From Clostridium facile (GTDB lineage: Bacteria > Bacillota > Clostridia > Oscillospirales > Ruminococcaceae), in assembly GCF_014297275.1 (NCBI RefSeq), contig NZ_JACOQK010000001.1, positions 1-64,000 on the forward strand: a stretch of 64,000 nucleotides of DNA, written 5' to 3'. The notes under the pieces were generated by a model that worked only from the letters and a program-made list of their open reading frames with translations, was not told where the DNA came from and searched no databases. Positions 35,762 through 43,800 of this stretch are shown here, in pieces. Numbering within the stretch: the stretch's first letter is position 1; each line of letters opens with the position of its first letter. The position numbers and the translations under genes are program-made.

Positions 35762-36268
35762 TTATGCAGGTTCTTTTTCAGCGATTGCGTTAAGCGCAAC
35801 AGCCAAACCACGTACAGGTGCAACCAGAACGGACAGTAACTGACCAACCAGTTGTTCTTTTGTTGGCAGGTTGCCCAACTCTTTTACAGTAGCAGCATCA
35901 ATAACATTACCTTCCATGAAGCCGCCTTTTACAGCAAAATCAGTTGTGTCACCTAATTCTTTCACGTATTTAGAAATTACTTTTGCAGGTGCAACAACAT
36001 CTTCTGTGCTAATTGCAATCGCAGTAGTACCTTCTAAGTGTTCGTCTAAAGCTTCGTAGCCACAAGCATTGATAGCAAAACGTAACATTGTATTTTTTAC
36101 AACGAAATATTCAACGCCAGCCTCTCTCAGCTCTTTTCTCATTTTAGTATCCTGTTCTACATTGATACCTTTGTAGTCCACGATAACACCAGCAACTGCG
36201 CCTTTGATTTTTTCAGTTAATTCAGCAACCAGTTGTTGTTTTGTTTGAAGAATCTTTTCGCTTGGCAA
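35762..36268 (-). CDS. rplJ: 50S ribosomal protein L10
   Basis: A 168-residue stalk-base protein. The TTG at 36268 gives MPSEKILQTKQQLVAEL and is preceded by GGGAGGTG at 6 bases. Upstream in-frame codons (GTG at 36277) overlap the ribosome site. Family segments are GAVAGVIVDYKGINVEQDT and VEYFVVKNTMLRFA (about 50-63). L10 anchors L7/L12 dimers and autoregulates its operon by binding its mRNA leader, which is visible upstream. Confidence 0.96.
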   Translation of the reverse strand: MPSEKILQTKQQLVAELTEKIKGAVAGVIVDYKGINVEQDTKMRKELREAGVEYFVVKNTMLRFAINACGYEALDEHLEGTTAIAISTEDVVAPAKVISKYVKELGDTTDFAVKGGFMEGNVIDAATVKELGNLPTKEQLVGQLLSVLVAPVRGLAVALNAIAEKEPA

Positions 36269-36305
36269 GTGATTCACCTCCCAGATTTCACATCTTTGCA
36301 TTTTG

Positions 36306-36440
36306 TAAACAAAAAGCCCTTTCTACGCACTACCGCGAAGAAAGGGCATAATACACAAGTATTAATAAGCACTTCTCCTCGGCAGGCAAGGGAACTCCCT
36401 TTTACACTTGCGTACCTGCTGTCTTAAGAAAAACAGCTAA
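36306..36440 (-). ncRNA. Ribosomal protein L10 leader (autoregulatory attenuator)
   Basis: Upstream of rplJ on the minus strand lies the conserved L10-leader core, AGACAGCAGGTACGC then CCTGCCGAGGAG (about 36427-36375). It ends in a terminator hairpin, GCCCTTTCT / AGAAAGGGC (about 36347-36315), and TTTTTG. This matches the Firmicutes L10 leader. Binding of L10(L12)4 is expected to favour the terminator and reduce rplJ-rplL expression. Confidence 0.9.
36308..36348 (-). terminator. Attenuator terminator within the L10 leader
   Basis: The AGCCCTTTCT / AGAAAGGGC stem is followed by a T run on the minus strand, 40 bases before the rplJ start. Confidence 0.88.
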
Positions 36441-36503
36441 AGTTATTGGATTTCAACAACTATTTTATTATATCTTATTTTGGGTCAAAAGTCAAGCTAA
36501 AAC

Positions 36504-37199
36504 TTAGCCACCGAATCTACCAATGTTGATTCTTACACCAGGGCCCATTGTAGAAGAAACTACGCAGGATTTGATGTACTGACCTTTTAATGCAGATGGT
36601 CTTGCTTTTACAATAGCATCCATTAAAGTTTCAAAGTTTTCGCTGAGTTTATCAGCACCAAAAGAAACTTTACCAATAGGGCAGTGGATGATATTAGTTT
36701 TATCCAATCTGTACTCAATTTTACCAGCTTTTGCTTCGGTAACAGCTTTTGCAACATCAGGAGTAACTGTACCAGCTTTTGGGTTTGGCATTAAACCACG
36801 AGGCCCCAGGATTTTACCAAGACGACCAACAACACCCATCATATCTGGGGAAGCGATTACTACATCAAAATCCATGAAGTTTTCTTTTGTGATTTTCGCT
36901 ACCATTTCTTCGTCACCGATGTATTCCGCACCAGCATCCAAAGCAGCCTGTACTTTATCGCCTTTTGTAAATACCAATACACGAACGCTTCTACCGGTTC
37001 CGTTTGGTAAAACAACAGCGCCACGAACCTGTTGATCAGCGTGACGGGAGTCAACGCCCAATCTTACATGCAGTTCAACTGTTTCATCAAATTTTGCTTT
37101 TGCATTTTTTGCAACCAGCTCAAGAGCTTCTTTTCCGTCATAGTTTACATTGCGGTCAAAAGCTTTTAAGCTATCTACATACTTTTTACCATGTTTCAT
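36504..37199 (-). CDS. rplA: 50S ribosomal protein L1
   Basis: A 231-residue protein. Typical L1 segments are KFDETVELHVRLGVDSRHADQQVRGAVVLPNGTG (about 35-69), GPRGLMPNPKAGTVTPDVAKAV (about 132-153) and SSTMGPGVRI near the C-terminus. L1 forms the mobile stalk next to the ribosomal E site and can repress translation of rplK-rplA mRNA. The ATG follows GGGAGGA. It is downstream of rplK with a 60-base gap containing a GTGGGAGG element. Confidence 0.98.
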   Translation of the reverse strand: MKHGKKYVDSLKAFDRNVNYDGKEALELVAKNAKAKFDETVELHVRLGVDSRHADQQVRGAVVLPNGTGRSVRVLVFTKGDKVQAALDAGAEYIGDEEMVAKITKENFMDFDVVIASPDMMGVVGRLGKILGPRGLMPNPKAGTVTPDVAKAVTEAKAGKIEYRLDKTNIIHCPIGKVSFGADKLSENFETLMDAIVKARPSALKGQYIKSCVVSSTMGPGVRINIGRFGG

Positions 37200-37220
37200 T
37201 ACTTATTATCCTCCCTCATG

Positions 37221-37253
37221 AGTGGTAATTAGCGGAATTTTCCTCCCACCAGC
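37221..37253 (-). promoter_or_regulatory. GTGGGAGG-ACCAC element between rplK and rplA
   Basis: The minus strand reads TGGTGGGAGG...TACCACT. A short stem (TGGT/ACCA) closes a loop with GGGAGG, resembling the L1-binding fold in 23S rRNA and L11-operon mRNAs. The same motif occurs upstream of rplK. L1 binding is inferred. Confidence 0.45.
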
Positions 37254-37259
37254 GGGCAA

Positions 37260-37685
37260 CTAATCTACTACTACAATGCCCATAGAACGTGCGGTACCAG
37301 CAATCATGCTCATAGCAGATTCCAGGTTAGCAGCATTTAAATCTGGCATTTTTGTTTCGGCGATTTGTTTAACCTGCTCCTTAGTGATGTTTGCTACCTT
37401 TGTTTTGTTTGGTACACCAGAACCGCTTTGAATATTACAAGCTTTTTTAATCAGCACAGCAGCTGGTGGTGTTTTTGTAATAAAGGTAAAGGAACGATCG
37501 GCATAAACAGTAATGACAACAGGAATAATCATACCTGCATCATTCTTTGTGCGCTCGTTGAATTCTTTTGTAAAGGACATGATGTTAACACCATGCTGAC
37601 CTAATGCAGGACCTACCGGTGGAGCCGGTGTTGCCTTTCCTGCTGGGATTTGAAGCTTAATTAAGCCTACTACCTTTTGAGCCAT
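37260..37685 (-). CDS. rplK: 50S ribosomal protein L11
   Basis: A 141-residue protein from the ATG at 37685 (MAQKVVGLIKLQIPAGKATP), which has a GGAGGTG site; the upstream in-frame extension has none. GPALGQHGVNIMSFTKEFN and TPPAAVLIKKA (about 72-84) are diagnostic, and the C-terminal domain ends GTARSMGIVVVD. L11 binds the GTPase-associated centre of 23S rRNA. It is followed by rplA in the usual L11 operon. Confidence 0.98.
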   Translation of the reverse strand: MAQKVVGLIKLQIPAGKATPAPPVGPALGQHGVNIMSFTKEFNERTKNDAGMIIPVVITVYADRSFTFITKTPPAAVLIKKACNIQSGSGVPNKTKVANITKEQVKQIAETKMPDLNAANLESAMSMIAGTARSMGIVVVD

Positions 37686-37761
37686 TAAAATTGCACCTCC
37701 AAAAATTGTGGTAAGGCGGAACAATGATTTTTCACAATTTGCCGTGTTTGTGCCCACGGTT

Positions 37762-37835
37762 TTGTGGTTGTTCCTCCCACAAGCGTTTTTCCTATTTTGT
37801 ATTCCAAACGCCCCACTTTCTAAAACAGAAAGCGG
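37762..37835 (-). promoter_or_regulatory. Structured rplK leader with a second GTGGGAGG element
   Basis: The minus strand contains TTGTGG-GAGGAACAA-CCACAA (37782-37762), a stem presenting GGGAGG. It is preceded by a 9-bp hairpin CCGCTTTCT / AGAAAGTGG (about 37835-37811). Further upstream, a perfect GCTGTA-TTT-TACAGC repeat (37856-37842) follows a TTGACG. The pattern suggests L1 autoregulation of rplK-rplA. Confidence 0.45.
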
Positions 37836-37912
37836 TTACGAGCTGTAAAATACAGCAACGTCAATTTTTAAATATAAATTTTACATTTTTCCTGTTTCAA
37901 AAAAATACAGGA

Positions 37913-38437
37913 CTACTCGTCCATCAAAACAACCTGACTGAGCTCCAGCTCAACTGGTGTTTCACGGCCGAACATTGAAACCGCCACTTTTACCTGATTG
38001 TTATCGATATCAAGTTCTTGTACGATTCCAACAAAACCTTCCATTGCACCGTCGATTACTTTAACAGTATCACCGACTTTGTAATCTACTTCCACCTTTT
38101 TCTCTTCCACGCCTAATTTCTCTACTTCTGCTTTACTGAGAGGAATTGGCTTTGAGGACGGCCCCACAAATCCGGTAACTCCACGGATATTGCGTACAAC
38201 ATACCATGAATCATCCGTCATAACCATTTTCACCAACACATAGCTTGGAAACAGCTTGCGTTCTACTTCCCGTTTTTTGTTGTCTTTTAATTCAACAACT
38301 GTTTCAGTTGGGATTTTTACCTCGTGAATCAGGTCATGGAGCTGGCGGTTCTCCACCGCTTTCTCAATGTTTTGCGCTACTTTGTTTTCGTAGCCAGAAT
38401 AGGTGTGGATTACATACCATTTTGCGGCATCTGACAT
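37913..38437 (-). CDS. nusG: Transcription termination/antitermination factor NusG
   Basis: A protein of about 174 residues from the ATG at 38437 (MSDAAKWYVIHTYSGYENKV) after GAGGG; the upstream extension is not needed. The NGN domain is at about 6-110 (FPSYVLVKMVMTDDSWYVVRNIRGVTGFVG) and the KOW domain at the C-terminus (VGDTVKVIDGAMEGFVGIVQEL). NusG binds RNA polymerase and links it to Rho or the ribosome. The rpmG-secE-nusG-rplK-rplA order is the classical arrangement. Confidence 0.97.
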   Translation of the reverse strand: MSDAAKWYVIHTYSGYENKVAQNIEKAVENRQLHDLIHEVKIPTETVVELKDNKKREVERKLFPSYVLVKMVMTDDSWYVVRNIRGVTGFVGPSSKPIPLSKAEVEKLGVEEKKVEVDYKVGDTVKVIDGAMEGFVGIVQELDIDNNQVKVAVSMFGRETPVELELSQVVLMDE

Positions 38438-38581
38438 GAATAACCCTCCATTTTTTTCAGCACCGTGCTGCCTCAATAAAAAGGCAATGCGGTTTTTTCC
38501 ACTGCGCGGCACCTTTAAAAAGGTCAAGTCCGTTTACAAGCGGATCATCAGCCCCTCTGTGGTTTTACGATCAAAATCAAA

Positions 38582-38806
38582 TTATGCGTTGCCAAGCAAT
38601 AAACCAAGCAGACTGGTAAACCCTAAGTCCAGCAATACAATAAATAAGCCTAATACAACAATTGTAACTAATACAACAATTGTATTGCGAAGTGTAGCTT
38701 GTTTAGTTGGCCATACAACTTTTTTGATCTCACTCTTCAGATCTTTAAAGTATGCGATAATGCGTTTGAAAAAGTTTGGCTTTTTCTTTGTCTCAGCTTT
38801 TGCCAT
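38582..38806 (-). CDS. secE: Preprotein translocase subunit SecE
   Basis: A 74-residue single-span membrane protein. The conserved amphipathic segment FFKRIIAYFKDLKSEIKKVVWPTKQ (about 12-36) is followed by one transmembrane segment (about 41-66). SecE stabilises SecY in the Sec translocon. It is preceded by GGCGGA and sits between rpmG and nusG. Confidence 0.95.
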   Translation of the reverse strand: MAKAETKKKPNFFKRIIAYFKDLKSEIKKVVWPTKQATLRNTIVVLVTIVVLGLFIVLLDLGFTSLLGLLLGNA

Positions 38807-38824
38807 GGTACATCCGCCTTTCGC

Positions 38825-38974
38825 TTACTTTGTTTCCTTATGAAGAGTGTGTTTACGACAAAAACGGCAATACTTGTTCATTTCAAGTCTGTCTGGGTCG
38901 TTTTTCTTGTTCTTCATTGTGTTGTAATTACGTTGTTTGCACTCTGTGCAAGCTAAGGTAATTTTTACTCTCAT
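38825..38974 (-). CDS. rpmG: 50S ribosomal protein L33
   Basis: A 49-residue protein (MRVKITLACTECKQRNY...) with the zinc-binding C+ form CTEC...CRFC (about 9-12 and 36-39). The ATG at 38974 follows AGGAGGTG. It begins the rpmG-secE-nusG-rplK-rplA run. Confidence 0.97.
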   Translation of the reverse strand: MRVKITLACTECKQRNYNTMKNKKNDPDRLEMNKYCRFCRKHTLHKETK

Positions 38975-39074
38975 ATCGGCACCTCCTGGATAATCGGACA
39001 ATTTCTGCCTCCCTCTAAAAGGAACGTCCATAAATTTTTGCACAAAAAAATAAACCCTTTTAGAGGTGATTACT

Positions 39075-39103
39075 ATAATACCACAGAAAACGCAAACCGT
39101 CAA
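39075..39103 (-). promoter_or_regulatory. Sigma-A promoter of rpmG-secE-nusG
   Basis: Minus strand TTGACG (39103-39098), a 17-base spacer and TATTAT (39080-39075), ~100 bases before rpmG. The region 39104-39400 up to the ddl promoter shows no gene with a ribosome site. Confidence 0.68.
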
Positions 39104-39406
39104 CCGTATTCCGGCGGTTTTTTTGTATTCTTACAATATTATCACTATCACCAATGGATACAGATTTATCATACCGCTTTTTTGTAAATGTTGCAAGCGT
39201 TTTCTAAGAAAAACAAAGCTTTTTTCCTATTTTGTGTTAGAATCACTATTTGTTAGCAACACTTTTTGTAAAAAGAGAAAAAACATTCCCATATTAAAAG
39301 GAAGAAAGAAAATTATAGTTTATTTCGTAAGTAAGTTAGAAAATTTGCAGTATATGTTCGCAACACAAGGGAGAGGTTCTTTTGATAATAAAAAATAGGA
39401 TGGATA

Positions 39407-39435
39407 TTGTTTTTGTGTTTTGAATATGTTATGAT
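39407..39435 (+). promoter_or_regulatory. Sigma-A promoter of ddl
   Basis: TTGTTT (39407-39412), a 17-base spacer and TATGAT (39430-39435). Confidence 0.5.
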
Positions 39436-39532
39436 ATCATAGTATTAAACTGTTATAAATAGAACCAAATTGGATATGTGAATGAAAAGTGAAAAAGCCT
39501 TTTTATTTGGGAAGGCGTAACGATAGGAGTTT

Positions 39533-40603
39533 ATGAAAATGTCAAAAAAATTGCGAGTAGCTGTTGTTTTTGGCGGGGTTTCTTCGGAATATGAAGTATC
39601 CCTGATGTCCGCTACCTCTGTGATTCAAAATATTCCTCAGGACCGTTATGAGGTAGTTTGTATCGGTATTACCAAAAGCGGGCGTTGGCTTTTTTATCCA
39701 GGACCAGTAGAGGAAATCGCCACAGGAAAATGGAAAGACCATCCGGATTGTTGTCCTGCGATCATTAGCCCTGACCGCATGCACCATGGAATTATTAAAA
39801 TCATGCAGGATGGGTCTACCAGCTTATTGAAGTTGGACTGTGTATTTCCTGTTTTACATGGAAAAAATGGAGAGGATGGTACTATTCAGGGGCTATTTGC
39901 TTTGTCCGGAATCCCTTTTGTAGGATGTGATACATTAAGTTCCGCTGTTTGTATGGATAAAGCGATGACCCATACTATTATGGATAACGCAGGGATTAAA
40001 AATGCCAAATGGAATTATATGTTAGCATTCCAACTTCCTCAATTAGATGAATTTTGTACAAGGGTAATCGATCAATTAGGATTTCCTATTTTTGTGAAGC
40101 CGGCAAACGCAGGATCTTCTGTTGGGATTACCAAAGCAACAGATTATCAGTCTTTAAGGGATGGAATTAAACTGGCATTTACCCATGATAAAAAAATTGT
40201 AGTAGAAGAAATGATAGTGGGAAAAGAGGTGGAATGTGCTGTGCTGGGAAATGAAACCCCGCAAGCCTCTATCCCTGGAGAAATTATCTCCTGCAATGAT
40301 TTTTATGATTATGAGGCAAAGTATATTGCGGATTCTAAACTACAGATTCCAGCGGATTTAGATGAAGATACCACGAATAGATTACGGGAGATCGCTGTAA
40401 AAGCATATAAAGCTTGGGGTTGCAGCGGGATGGCAAGAGTGGACTTCTTTGTCACTGATCAAAACGAAATTTATTTGAACGAACCCAATACATTGCCAGG
40501 ATTTACTTCGATTAGTATGTACCCAAAAATGTGGGAAGCAACTGGTTTACCTTATGGGGAATTATTGAGCCAGTTAATTGAATTGGCCATAGAACGCGCT
40601 TAA
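39533..40603 (+). CDS. ddl: D-alanine--D-alanine ligase
   Basis: A 356-residue ATP-grasp enzyme joining two D-alanines for the peptidoglycan precursor. VVFGGVSSEYEVSLMSA (about 12-28), VLHGKNGEDGTIQGLFAL (about 104-121), FVKPANAGSSVGI and RVDFFV...IYLNEPNTLPGFT are the diagnostic motifs. The omega-loop reads FYDYEAKY (about 250-257), the form of D-Ala-D-Ala-specific enzymes; it lacks the VanA-type loop, so no vancomycin-resistance role is suggested. The ATG follows ATAGGAG; a second ATG two codons later is possible. Confidence 0.95.
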   Translation: MKMSKKLRVAVVFGGVSSEYEVSLMSATSVIQNIPQDRYEVVCIGITKSGRWLFYPGPVEEIATGKWKDHPDCCPAIISPDRMHHGIIKIMQDGSTSLLKLDCVFPVLHGKNGEDGTIQGLFALSGIPFVGCDTLSSAVCMDKAMTHTIMDNAGIKNAKWNYMLAFQLPQLDEFCTRVIDQLGFPIFVKPANAGSSVGITKATDYQSLRDGIKLAFTHDKKIVVEEMIVGKEVECAVLGNETPQASIPGEIISCNDFYDYEAKYIADSKLQIPADLDEDTTNRLREIAVKAYKAWGCSGMARVDFFVTDQNEIYLNEPNTLPGFTSISMYPKMWEATGLPYGELLSQLIELAIERA

Positions 40604-40643
40604 TCCTCGGTGAAAAATCAATTCAAAAAAGGGGGTTATTGCT

Positions 40644-41450
40644 ATGAACCAACAACCAATAGGTGTTTTTGATTCAGGTCTTGGTGGCCTGACGGTAGTA
40701 AAAGAACTAATGAAAATACTGCCTCATGAAAATATTGTGTATTTTGGGGATACCGGTAGAGTACCTTATGGAACCCGTGGAAAGGAAACCATTATCGAAT
40801 ATGCCAAACAGGATATCCAGTTTTTGCAGCATCATCAGGTAAAAATGATTATTGCAGCCTGTGGTACGGTAAGTGCTGTACTTCCTAAGGAATATTCTTC
40901 CCATTTGCAGCAGCCTTATACAGGAGTTGTTATTCCTTCTGCCCAGGCAGCCTGTGCCAAAACAAAGACAGGGCATATCGGTGTTTTAGGGACTTCAGCC
41001 ACAATTCGCAGCGGGGCATATGGAAAGGCGATCCGTACTATTTTGCCAAAAGCAGTGGTAACTGGTATTGCTTGCCCACTGTTTGTGCCACTTGTAGAAA
41101 ATGGATATATCAACCGTGATAATCAGGTAACCCGTATGGTAGCGGAAGATTATTTAAAGCCGATTATCGGGACGGATTTGGATACCTTGATTTTAGGGTG
41201 TACCCATTTTCCGATTATCAAAGAAATTATTGGCGATATTTTAGGAAAAGGCGTTAAATTAATTGATTCAGGGTATGAAACAGCCAGGACAGCTGCCGCG
41301 ATGTTGAGCCGGGAGAATATGCTGCTGAACTCAGAACAACCAGGAAACCGTTCTTTTTATGTCAGCGATAGCATAGAAACATTTACTGAAAATGCGACTA
41401 TCTTTTTAAATGAAGAAATAACAGGTTCTGTGGAACATCATGTCTGGTAA
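40644..41450 (+). CDS. murI: Glutamate racemase
   Basis: A 268-residue cofactor-independent racemase making D-glutamate for peptidoglycan. IGVFDSGLGGLTVVKEL (about 5-21) and YFGDTGRVPYGTR (about 34-46) are typical. The catalytic cysteines lie in AACGTVSAV (about 74) and LGCTHFPII (about 185). The first motif has Gly where ACNTAS is most common; both cysteines are intact. It follows ddl by 40 bases on the same strand and precedes the DUF1934 gene, suggesting a cell-wall operon. Confidence 0.94.
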   Translation: MNQQPIGVFDSGLGGLTVVKELMKILPHENIVYFGDTGRVPYGTRGKETIIEYAKQDIQFLQHHQVKMIIAACGTVSAVLPKEYSSHLQQPYTGVVIPSAQAACAKTKTGHIGVLGTSATIRSGAYGKAIRTILPKAVVTGIACPLFVPLVENGYINRDNQVTRMVAEDYLKPIIGTDLDTLILGCTHFPIIKEIIGDILGKGVKLIDSGYETARTAAAMLSRENMLLNSEQPGNRSFYVSDSIETFTENATIFLNEEITGSVEHHVW

Positions 41451-41475
41451 CAAAAATAAAGGGAAATGATTTAAG

Positions 41476-41901
41476 ATGAAACAACCAGTACTGATTACAG
41501 TCAATAGCAGTTTCCATACCGATGAAGGAGATGATTCCTCCGAATTTTTTACCGAGGGGATTCTTGCATTAAAAAATGGAAAATACTATTTGATTTATGA
41601 TACTGTTTATGATGACGGCAACACCATAAAAACTACTTTAATTGCTCATCATACCAATAAAATTACATTAAAGAACAGTGGAGATACATCCTACTCCTTA
41701 TCTTTGGAGGAGAATGTTCGTTCTACCAATTTGGTTTCTTTTGGTGGGCTGGAAATGATGTTAGGGGTTCAGCCCAACCGAATTTGCTGTGAGCTTGCCG
41801 AGAATGGCCATGGCAGTATATTGATGAAATACTATATTTTGAACGAGGGGGAAATCCTATCTGAAAATACGATTCAGATTCAGGTGCGCCCAAAAAATTA
41901 G
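41476..41901 (+). CDS. DUF1934 (YwiB-like) beta-barrel protein
   Basis: A 141-residue protein predicted to be mostly beta strand, matching the DUF1934 lipocalin-like (calycin) family in length and pattern: GILALKNGKYYLIYDTVYDDG, KITLKNSGDTS and the C-terminal SENTIQIQVRPKN. The function is unknown. It is 21 bases upstream of argS, as ywiB is in Bacillus, which supports the call. Confidence 0.82.
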   Translation: MKQPVLITVNSSFHTDEGDDSSEFFTEGILALKNGKYYLIYDTVYDDGNTIKTTLIAHHTNKITLKNSGDTSYSLSLEENVRSTNLVSFGGLEMMLGVQPNRICCELAENGHGSILMKYYILNEGEILSENTIQIQVRPKN

Positions 41902-41922
41902 GACAGTAAAACGGAGGTAACT

Positions 41923-43617
41923 ATGTCAAATCCAATGAAATCTGCAAGCGATAGTTTGCATGAAGTGCTTTTAAAAGCGATAGGACAGGCAGTGGCAGAG
42001 GGAGAACTGCCTGCGGAGCCAATCCCAGCATTCCAGATTGAAATTCCGGGGGATACCTCACATGGTGATTTTGCCACCAATGTAGCAATGGTATCCGCTC
42101 GTAGTTTTAAGATGGCGCCACGAAAAATTGCGGAGATTATTTGTGGACAGATTGATTTAACTGGAACCTGTTTTGAACGGTTTGAAATAGCGGGTCCTGG
42201 TTTTATTAACTTTTTCTTAAACCAGAATTGGTTTGGAACTGTAGTCCAGTCTATTTTGGAAGAAAAAGAACAATATGGAAAAAGTGATTTTGGAAACCAT
42301 AAAAAGGTGATGGTGGAATTTGTTTCTGCCAATCCAACAGGGCCAATGCACATTGGGAACGCTCGTGGTGGCGCAATTGGGGATTGTCTAGCAGCTGTAC
42401 TGGATTGGGCTGGCTATGATGTCACAAAAGAATTCTATATCAACGATGCAGGAAATCAGATTGAAAAATTTGGGATGTCATTAAGTGTCCGCTACCAGCA
42501 GATTTATAAAGGGGAAGATGCTGTAGAACTTCCAGAAAACGCTTATCATGGCGTTGACATCATCGAACACGCAAAGAATTTTGCTGGCATATATGGCAAT
42601 AAATTCATGGATGTAGATGAGGAAACCCGTAAGAAAGCATTGGTAGATTATGCGCTACCTCTTAATATTGCGAACCTGAAAACAGATTTAGGAAAATACC
42701 GGATCGAATATGATGTTTGGTTTAAAGAAAGCAGTTTATATGCAGACGGCTTAGTAGATAAAGTTATTACTATTTTAAAAGATAATGGTTTAACCTATGA
42801 AAAAGATGGGGCTTTGTGGTACAAGGCAACTGAATTTGGTGCAGAAAAAGATGATGTGCTGGTTCGTGCCAATGGGATCCCGACTTATTTTGCCGCTGAT
42901 ATTGCTTACCATTATAATAAATTTGCGATCCGCCATTTTGATAAAGTTATCAATATTTGGGGGGCTGATCATCACGGACACGTAGCCCGGTTGAAAGGTG
43001 CAATGAATGCTGTTGGTCTGGATGGAAATAAGCTAGATGTTGTGTTGATGCAGATGGTACGTTTGATGCGGGATGGAGAACCGGTTAAGGTCAGCAAACG
43101 TACTGGAAAATCCATTACTTTAGTGAACCTGTTGGATGAAATTCCAATTGACGCAGCTCGTTTCTTCTTTAATTTGAGAGAGAGCAACTCCCACTTGGAC
43201 TTTGACTTGGATTTGGCTGTGGCACAAAATTCCAGTAACCCAGTTTATTATGTACAGTATGCCCATGCAAGAATCTGTTCGATTTTAGCAAATTTAAAAG
43301 AGGATGGATTTGTACCAACTTCAAATACAGAGGGTTATAGCCTTTTGGTCGCTCCAGAAGAAATTGAATTGATCCGCCATCTGGCAAAACTGCCAGGAGA
43401 TATTGTGGAAGCTGCAAAAGCATATGATCCAGCCCGTATTACCCGGTATGTATTGGATCTGGCTACTTTATTCCATAAATTCTATAACGCATGCAAGGTA
43501 AGGGGAAATGAAAACCCTGATTTAACCCAGGCGAGGTTAAATTTGTGTGCTGCGGTAAATATTGTATTGGAAAATGTATTGACAATGTTAAAAATTGATG
43601 CTCCAGAAAGCATGTAA
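41923..43617 (+). CDS. argS: Arginyl-tRNA synthetase
   Basis: A 564-residue class I synthetase. The N-terminal tRNA-binding domain (about 1-115) is followed by the HIGH-type signature SANPTGPMHIGNARGG (about 132-147). A KMSKS-type loop reads PVKVSKRTGKSITL (about 387-400) and the anticodon-binding DALR domain occupies about 450-564. It charges tRNA-Arg. The ATG follows GGAGG. It ends the ddl-murI-DUF1934-argS run, with a strong terminator. Confidence 0.97.
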   Translation: MSNPMKSASDSLHEVLLKAIGQAVAEGELPAEPIPAFQIEIPGDTSHGDFATNVAMVSARSFKMAPRKIAEIICGQIDLTGTCFERFEIAGPGFINFFLNQNWFGTVVQSILEEKEQYGKSDFGNHKKVMVEFVSANPTGPMHIGNARGGAIGDCLAAVLDWAGYDVTKEFYINDAGNQIEKFGMSLSVRYQQIYKGEDAVELPENAYHGVDIIEHAKNFAGIYGNKFMDVDEETRKKALVDYALPLNIANLKTDLGKYRIEYDVWFKESSLYADGLVDKVITILKDNGLTYEKDGALWYKATEFGAEKDDVLVRANGIPTYFAADIAYHYNKFAIRHFDKVINIWGADHHGHVARLKGAMNAVGLDGNKLDVVLMQMVRLMRDGEPVKVSKRTGKSITLVNLLDEIPIDAARFFFNLRESNSHLDFDLDLAVAQNSSNPVYYVQYAHARICSILANLKEDGFVPTSNTEGYSLLVAPEEIELIRHLAKLPGDIVEAAKAYDPARITRYVLDLATLFHKFYNACKVRGNENPDLTQARLNLCAAVNIVLENVLTMLKIDAPESM

Positions 43618-43623
43618 TTTATT

Positions 43624-43672
43624 AACGCTTTACGATGGATATTTTATTAGCCATCGTAAAGCGTTTTTTATT
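43624..43672 (+). terminator. Rho-independent terminator after argS
   Basis: A 15-bp perfect inverted repeat (AACGCTTTACGATGG and complement) followed by TTTTTTA. Confidence 0.93.
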
Positions 43673-43800
43673 TTTAATAAGTATCCATAAAAAAGTTGCA
43701 CTTTACAAACATTTAACCTGAATAAGGTAGAGCGTGGCAGAAAAAGTGTTATGATAAAACTAACGATGTATAATTATAGTACAATGGAGGAAACTTTACT

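Noticed and set aside
39066..39398. 110-codon frame in the rpmG-ddl gap
   Set aside because: It overlaps the divergent rpmG promoter, has no ribosome site, and its Ile/Phe/Lys-rich product reflects AT-rich DNA.
39533..40603. ddl as a vancomycin-resistance (Van-type) ligase
   Set aside because: The omega-loop FYDYEAKY is that of ordinary D-Ala-D-Ala ligases, and the neighbours are murI and argS, not vanH/vanX or vanT.
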